Positions 40,765 to 45,597 of a DNA stretch of 45,597 bases are shown here, in pieces. The position numbers and the translations under genes were made by a program. The stretch's first letter is position 1; every line of letters begins with the position of its first letter. Below the pieces are notes generated by a model. The model did not search any database, was not told the DNA's origin, and saw nothing but the letters and a program-made list of their open reading frames with translations. The stretch comes from Opitutaceae bacterium (GTDB lineage Bacteria > Verrucomicrobiota > Verrucomicrobiia > Opitutales > Opitutaceae): contig JAUYAK010000120.1 of assembly GCA_030693515.1 (NCBI GenBank), positions 1 through 45,597 on the forward strand, written 5' to 3'.

Positions 40765-42345
40765 CTATTGCTGCCCCTTGTAATCCGGATTCGGCGCCAT
40801 CATGGCGGCGGAGACCTGGCGGCGCCAGTTGTGGAGGAGGGCCGTGAGTTGGCGGACCCGCTCGGGTTGCTCGCGGGCGAGATCGCGCTGCTCGCCGAGG
40901 TCGTCGCGGAGGTTGAAGAGCTGGACGGTGTTGTTCTCGAAATATTCGAGGAGCTTGTAGTCCCCCTGGCGGACGGCGCCGCCGGGGCTCTGCATGCCGT
41001 GATTGCTGTAGTGCGGGAAGTGCCAGAAGAGCGCGGACCGCTCGGGCGCAGGGCCGCCGCGGACGAGGCCGGCGAGGCTCACGCCGTCGACATGCTGCGC
41101 AGGGAGCGCGGGGGCGCCGACCATTTCGAGGATCGTGGGATAGAGGTCCGTGCCGATCACCGGGACGCTGCTGACGGTGCCGGACGCGCTGCGCCCGGGC
41201 CAGCGGATGAAGAGCGGCACACGGATGCCGCCCTCGTAGAGCCAGCCCTTGGCGCCGCGGAGCGGGAGATTGGAGGTGGCGAAGGCGGCATCGAGCGCGG
41301 TCGGCGCCACGACGCGGTCGGGACGGCCGAAATTCGCGGCGGACATGCCGCCGTTGTCCGAGGTAAAAATCACGATGGTATTCTCGCTGAGGCCGAGCGC
41401 CTCGAGTTTTGCGATCAGCCGCCCGAAGCTCTCGTCGATGGACTCGACCATGGCGGCGAACTGGGCGTTGTCCTGATGCTGTTTGATTTTGACCGTCTCG
41501 TTGGGCAGCACCCGAAATCCCCGATAGGCGTCCTCCTTGATCCGCGCATCCAACTCCGCCCGCGACAGCGCGGCTTTCGCATCCGGATTTCCCTCGAGCA
41601 CAAAAGCCGACCCCTGGGCGGGCGCGCTGCGCTCCAACTTCGCCCGATATTTGCGCACCAGATCCGGTCGTCCCTGGATGGGATCGTGGGGAGCGAAATG
41701 AGAGAGGTAGAGGAAAAAGGGGCGGTTCTTGTTTTCTTCGACATACTTCAGGGCTTCGTCCGTGAGGCGATCGGTCAGGTAGTCGCCCGGGGAATCGCTC
41801 AGCCCCTCCAGGCCAAACGGGGCGTGATACCCTTTGTTCGGACAGCACTTGTTCCACCGCGGAACCTGGACGTCGAAGCCATGTTGCAGCGGTCCGGACG
41901 GTTCCTCACCGAGGTGCCATTTGCCAAAGTGTCCGGTGGCGTAGCCGCGGGCCTTGAGCGCCTCGGCGAGCGTGGTCTCCTCGTAGGGCAGGTGAGGTCG
42001 GGGCGTGGCGTTCTTGAAGCGCTGGAACGGATGATCGCGGCGACCGGGCAGCCAGTCGGTGAGCTGAAGCCGCGCGGGGTATTTGCCCGTCATGATACTG
42101 GCGCGCGTGGGCGAACACACGTGACAGGGGGCGTAAGCGTCGGTGAACCGCACGTTGGCGCGGGCGAAGCGGTCGAGTTGCGGGGTTTCGTGAAAGGTGC
42201 TGCCTTGGACGCCGAGGTCGCGCCAGCCGAGGTCGTCGACGAGGAAGAGGACGACGTTAGGCTTTTGCGGCGTGGCGGCGGAGGAGGATGAAACGGCGCT
42301 GAAAATGGCCAGCACGAGCAAGGCGATGACTGGGAGTTTGGTCAT
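40765..42345 (-). CDS. Secreted sulfatase (formylglycine type)
   Basis: 526 residues with a cleavable signal peptide (about 1-24). Arylsulfatase core: VVLFLVDDLGWRDLGVQGS, active-site CSPTR (77-81), GHFGKWHLGEE and FTSDNGG. The length and order are those of family S1 sulfatases. Unlike its neighbour it has no lipobox and no C-terminal extra domain, so the two enzymes probably act at different sites or on different sulfate positions. The maturation enzyme (FGE or anSME) is not in the window. It lies 106 bp downstream of the TonB receptor. Confidence 0.93.
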   Translation of the reverse strand: MTKLPVIALLVLAIFSAVSSSSAATPQKPNVVLFLVDDLGWRDLGVQGSTFHETPQLDRFARANVRFTDAYAPCHVCSPTRASIMTGKYPARLQLTDWLPGRRDHPFQRFKNATPRPHLPYEETTLAEALKARGYATGHFGKWHLGEEPSGPLQHGFDVQVPRWNKCCPNKGYHAPFGLEGLSDSPGDYLTDRLTDEALKYVEENKNRPFFLYLSHFAPHDPIQGRPDLVRKYRAKLERSAPAQGSAFVLEGNPDAKAALSRAELDARIKEDAYRGFRVLPNETVKIKQHQDNAQFAAMVESIDESFGRLIAKLEALGLSENTIVIFTSDNGGMSAANFGRPDRVVAPTALDAAFATSNLPLRGAKGWLYEGGIRVPLFIRWPGRSASGTVSSVPVIGTDLYPTILEMVGAPALPAQHVDGVSLAGLVRGGPAPERSALFWHFPHYSNHGMQSPGGAVRQGDYKLLEYFENNTVQLFNLRDDLGEQRDLAREQPERVRQLTALLHNWRRQVSAAMMAPNPDYKGQQ

Positions 42346-42363
42346 GGTGCTAAAGGAGGTATC

Positions 42364-42417
42364 TCGCGAAGGAAGCGAAGGAGACGAAGGTTTCAGGAAG
42401 GATAAGTTCCTTCGCGA
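42364..42417. repeat. Inverted repeat in the receptor-sulfatase gap
   Basis: TCGCGAAGGAA (42364-42374) and TTCCTTCGCGA (42407-42417) are perfect 11-bp inverted copies with a 32-nt centre made of GAAGGA-type repeats, and a further CCTTCGCG lies at 42429-42436. On the minus strand it falls between the receptor stop and the sulfatase start, where the hairpin could attenuate transcription or protect mRNA. Confidence 0.55.
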
Positions 42418-42451
42418 ACTTCGAATCCTTCGCGTGACCCCAGAGTTGGGA

Positions 42452-45400
42452 TTAAAAATCCTTTTTCACGCGGATGATGTAGTCGCGGAGGCGGACGTTG
42501 CCGTAGCGGGAGTAGAAGAACGGCGTGGGGATGCGGCCGGTGTCGAAGGCGGGAATGGTGTTGAAGACGTTGTTGACCGTGAACTGGAGCGTCAGGCCTT
42601 TGAGATACGAGCGCTTGTTTTTCGCGCCGAAGTTATAGCCGAGGGTAGCGTTGTGGTAGCGCTGCGCGGCGACGGTGTTGCCGCCTTGCGGGCCGGTGTA
42701 GAGAACGTTGATGGCGGCGTTGGGATTGCCGAGGTAGTTGGGATCGCCGGGGGAATTGCGCTGCTTGTAGCCGCTCTGATAGGTGGTCGTCCAGGAGGCG
42801 CGCCAGTGGCGGCCGCTGGACCAGCTCAGGGTGCCGTTTGCCTTGGCGCGATTCACACCGCCGGAGTTGGGATACTCGAGATACTCGATCGCGGGGAAAC
42901 CGATCGCGGGCGGAAGTTTGAGGTGATCGGTAATCGTGGTGCGCGCGCGAACGGCGAAGACGCCGAGGCGGGTGGCCTTGCGGTAATCGATGGAAGCATC
43001 CCAGCCGTCGGTCATGCCGTCGCCCACATTGTAGAAGGCGAACGTGAAGAGCTCGATTTGGTTGGTGGTGGGATTGCGCGTGACGCTGCCGTCGGGAGCC
43101 CGGTCGCCCATGTTGGCGAGCTGCTGGACGTTGTTCACGTTGCGGATGAGATCCATCTTCTCGATGCGCCAGTATTCGAGGTTGAAGCGGAAATCCTTCA
43201 GGAAACCATCCGGTTCCCAGATGACGCCATAGGACCAGTTCTTGGAGGTCTCGGGGCCGAGGGCGGGGTTGTTGCCGGCGACGCTCAGCGAGGGGTAGCT
43301 GGTTTGGGTGACAGGATCGAAGAAAATGGCGGTGGGATTGGCGGCAGCGAGGCCCTCGGTATTGATGCGCTGGGTGAGCTGGGAGAACGTGGGCGGAAGG
43401 AACGCCTCGGCATAGGAGGCCCGGAAGGTGAGCTCGCGGAGCGGCTGATACTTGAGACCGAAGGTGGGCTTGGTGGCCTTGAGCTTGGCGATGTCCTGCC
43501 GGCTTTCGGTGGCGCTGCGCGTGATGCGTGGGAACGGCGGGGAATCGGGGAAGATATTCGCGCGACCGTCGGGGTTGGTGTAGACGTCGAAACGCTCCGA
43601 GCGAACGGCCGCTTGGAGCTCGAGGCCACGGATGAAAGGTTTTTCGTTCAGTCCGGAGATGATGGGCACGCTGATTTCGGCGTGGCCGGCGTAGGTGGTG
43701 ATGCGCTGGCCGATGAAGTATGAGTGCTGATTGGTGGGGTTGGCCGTCGCGGGCGGAACGGCGGGGAAGTTGCCGCCCACATAAGCCTGCGGCAGCCGCT
43801 CGGTGTATACTTCGGTGCCGAGGGTGAGGACGGGGCGGCCGCCGGGAAGTTTGAAGAGCGGGCCCGATGCGCGGAGGTTGTAATTGAGCATCGTGTTGTA
43901 GTTGTAGCCGGTCCACTCGCCGTAGTAGCGATCCCAACCGATCGGGTTAGCGATGGTGTCGACGAAGGGATTGATCGCGCCGGTCCAGAGCAGCGGAGCG
44001 AAGCCGCCGAAGTTGTTGGCGTTGGCGAAATTTCCCAGGCCGTAGTGCACTTTCTGTTTGGAGACGGAGTAGTTCACGTCGCCGGCCAGCCGCCATTCGT
44101 GCGGCAATTTCACGAGGGCGCCGAAGACGCCGCCGGCGGACTGGTTCATGATGTCGTTGTGCGAGGCCTCGGCCTCGGACATCGGGATGGAGACGAATAT
44201 ATTCTCGCGAAACGGATTGGTGGGCGCGTTGCCTGGGACGGCGAACTGGTAGGCGCCGTTGCCGATCGGCACCCACTTCGCCTCGAGGGTCGTGCTGCGG
44301 TTAAACGCGAAATCGGCGAAGAGACTGATCTTCGACGTGAGCTGGTGGTCGATGCGGCCCATCAGCGATTCCTTGCGCGGGACCTGCGTGAGCGTGCTCT
44401 CGTAGCCGCGCCAGACGCTGGGAGCGAAGTCGAGATTGTAGCGGCCGGCGTTGGCGAGCAGGCCGGCGTCGCGCGTGGCGACGGACGTGGCGGCGGAGAT
44501 GCCGTAGGGAATGTGGGAGATGCGCGAGCCGAGCGTCTGGCCGGTGGACTTGAGCGTGAGCGTCTGGGTTTGCGCGTTGGCGAAGCCGTTTACGGCGGCG
44601 TTATTGAGGACGATGTTGGGCGTGGCTCCGCTGGTGAAGGTCGCGGTGGTGGTGTAGAAGGAGGCGGGTGCGTTGGCCACGGCGCGATTGAAATAATCGA
44701 TGAGGAATGGGCGGTCCTTCATGCGGAGGGGCTTCCCGTCGCTGTAGCTGCCGCTGAGCGTGACGTGAGTCTTGGCGCCCAGGGAGAAGCCGTAGATGGC
44801 GTTGACGGTGCGGATCGGGGCGTCGGTATCGAAGGTGTTCTGGTAGCTGGTGCTGACTTGGCCGCCGGTATAGCTGCGTTTGAGGATGACATTGACGACG
44901 CCGCCGACGGCGGTGCCGCCGTAGATGGCCGAGGCACTGCCGGGAAGCACCTCGACGCGGTCGATGGCGGCGAGCGGGATGCCGTTGACGTCGGGCTGGA
45001 AGGTGGCTCCCCGGTTGGCAAAATTGGCGGTGCGCATGCCGTTGATGAGAATCAGCGTCTGCGAGGAACCGAGGCCCCGTAGGTCGATGGAGCTGGTGGC
45101 ACCCATCTGCGAGGTAAGTGCGCTGGGGTCGACCTGGGAATTGGTTTCCATGACGGAGTTCTGCGTGAGGCTGTCGCGCAGGACGGCGTCGAGGTCGGTC
45201 TTGCCGGAGTTTTCGATCTCGTCGGCGCCGATGATGTAGTAGGCTTGGACATCGTTGATGCCGCGCGGGATGTCCATGTTGGCATCGGTGAACGGCACGG
45301 GCTTTTTGTCGAAGACCTTGAATTCGTCCATGACGGCGACGTCGGGCTTGTTCGCGCCGGCCGTCGTGGCCGGTGCGGGTGCGACGGTTTGGGCGACTGC

Positions 45401-45484
45401 GACGAAAGCACTCAGGGACAGGCCACCTCCGAGCACGGCGAGCTGGAGGTGACGGCGAAACGGGGACACGGGGGTCGTTTTCAT
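42452..45484 (-). CDS. TonB-dependent outer membrane receptor
   Basis: 1010 residues from the ATG at 45484; a TTG 15 bases earlier is a poorer start. A signal peptide (about 1-32, ending VAVAQ) is followed by VAVMDEFKVFDKKPVP, then a plug domain (about 60-195, with SIDLRGLGSSQTLILINGMR and VLPGSASAIYGGTAVGGVVN). The barrel ends in YIIRVKKDF with a terminal Phe, as expected for outer-membrane insertion. It is the first gene of the minus-strand locus with sulfatases and PVC dehydrogenases, so it probably imports a sulfated oligosaccharide. No SusD homologue is nearby, as is usual in this phylum. The 113 bp before it to the window end show no clear promoter. Confidence 0.94.
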   Translation of the reverse strand: MKTTPVSPFRRHLQLAVLGGGLSLSAFVAVAQTVAPAPATTAGANKPDVAVMDEFKVFDKKPVPFTDANMDIPRGINDVQAYYIIGADEIENSGKTDLDAVLRDSLTQNSVMETNSQVDPSALTSQMGATSSIDLRGLGSSQTLILINGMRTANFANRGATFQPDVNGIPLAAIDRVEVLPGSASAIYGGTAVGGVVNVILKRSYTGGQVSTSYQNTFDTDAPIRTVNAIYGFSLGAKTHVTLSGSYSDGKPLRMKDRPFLIDYFNRAVANAPASFYTTTATFTSGATPNIVLNNAAVNGFANAQTQTLTLKSTGQTLGSRISHIPYGISAATSVATRDAGLLANAGRYNLDFAPSVWRGYESTLTQVPRKESLMGRIDHQLTSKISLFADFAFNRSTTLEAKWVPIGNGAYQFAVPGNAPTNPFRENIFVSIPMSEAEASHNDIMNQSAGGVFGALVKLPHEWRLAGDVNYSVSKQKVHYGLGNFANANNFGGFAPLLWTGAINPFVDTIANPIGWDRYYGEWTGYNYNTMLNYNLRASGPLFKLPGGRPVLTLGTEVYTERLPQAYVGGNFPAVPPATANPTNQHSYFIGQRITTYAGHAEISVPIISGLNEKPFIRGLELQAAVRSERFDVYTNPDGRANIFPDSPPFPRITRSATESRQDIAKLKATKPTFGLKYQPLRELTFRASYAEAFLPPTFSQLTQRINTEGLAAANPTAIFFDPVTQTSYPSLSVAGNNPALGPETSKNWSYGVIWEPDGFLKDFRFNLEYWRIEKMDLIRNVNNVQQLANMGDRAPDGSVTRNPTTNQIELFTFAFYNVGDGMTDGWDASIDYRKATRLGVFAVRARTTITDHLKLPPAIGFPAIEYLEYPNSGGVNRAKANGTLSWSSGRHWRASWTTTYQSGYKQRNSPGDPNYLGNPNAAINVLYTGPQGGNTVAAQRYHNATLGYNFGAKNKRSYLKGLTLQFTVNNVFNTIPAFDTGRIPTPFFYSRYGNVRLRDYIIRVKKDF

Positions 45485-45597
45485 GTTCTTTGGGGGCAAT
45501 GGAGCGGGACCGACTAGATGAGGGTGACCACGGGTTGGGGCCGAGGAGAACGAGGCACGGGACTCGGAGGGTGAGGAGGGGACGATCTGAGATTAGC

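Noticed and set aside
1-45597. tRNA, rRNA, CRISPR arrays and intact insertion sequences
   Set aside because: Intergenic gaps were read on both strands; no cloverleaf with a CCA end, no regularly spaced repeat array and no transposase was recognised. A dedicated scan (tRNAscan-SE, a CRISPR finder) would settle this.

Overview
The window is GC-rich chromosomal DNA, most likely from a Verrucomicrobiota bacterium of the Opitutaceae type. This is inferred from gene content: two large TonB-dependent receptors with Opitutus-style N-termini ('LSPFTV...'), two PVC-type heme-binding dehydrogenase/cytochrome c proteins, paired sulfatases, Gfo/Idh/MocA oxidoreductases, and tight operons with ATGA or TGATG overlaps and few recognisable Shine-Dalgarno sites. 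No rRNA, tRNA, CRISPR array, intact transposase or prophage gene was found.

Layout. 1-3206 (minus strand) is a MoxR / DUF58 / vWA / vWA cluster cut by the window edge, with a small palindromic repeat between moxR and the DUF58 gene. 3301-4409 (plus) holds a small GGQ release-factor-like protein and a two-gene minimal-nucleotidyltransferase module. 4430-8869 (minus) holds a MOSC protein and an overlapping pair of secreted proteins that look like catalytically dead peptidases. 9063-14559 (plus) is a small carbohydrate locus: TonB receptor, amidohydrolase and PL9-type pectate lyase. 14560-16982 is a lower-GC accessory insert. It carries a relic of a TonB-receptor 3' end and a translationally coupled pair of nucleases, EVE-HNH and PUA-like-NucS/PD-(D/E)XK, read here as a modification-dependent restriction/defence module. 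16983-19313 (minus) carries an SRPBCC protein, a 193-bp long-inverted-repeat element, a TIGR03067-like protein and RmuC.

19455-26458 (plus) is one tightly overlapping five-gene signalling operon: receiver-histidine kinase hybrid, ketosynthase-like protein with both catalytic histidines replaced, membrane/GAF histidine kinase, kinase-like protein with a decayed ATP-binding domain, and an aminoglycoside-adenylyltransferase-like nucleotidyltransferase. An ABC ATPase without a permease converges on it. 27513-30787 (plus) is a Tat-exported oxidoreductase and a HEAT-repeat protein, ending at a strong bidirectional terminator. 30836-45484 (minus) is a co-directional catabolic locus: TonB receptor, two formylglycine-type sulfatases, two giant PVC-type cytochrome/propeller proteins (one fused to a DUF6807/PmoA-like domain, one to a ThuA-like domain) and an oxidoreductase. 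Together these suggest uptake, desulfation and oxidation of a sulfated glycan.

Best candidates for undescribed biology are the EVE-HNH / PUA-NucS pair (15019-16712) and the ketosynthase-containing signalling operon (19455-26458). The twin pseudo-peptidases (5373-8869) and the long-inverted-repeat element (17533-17725) follow.
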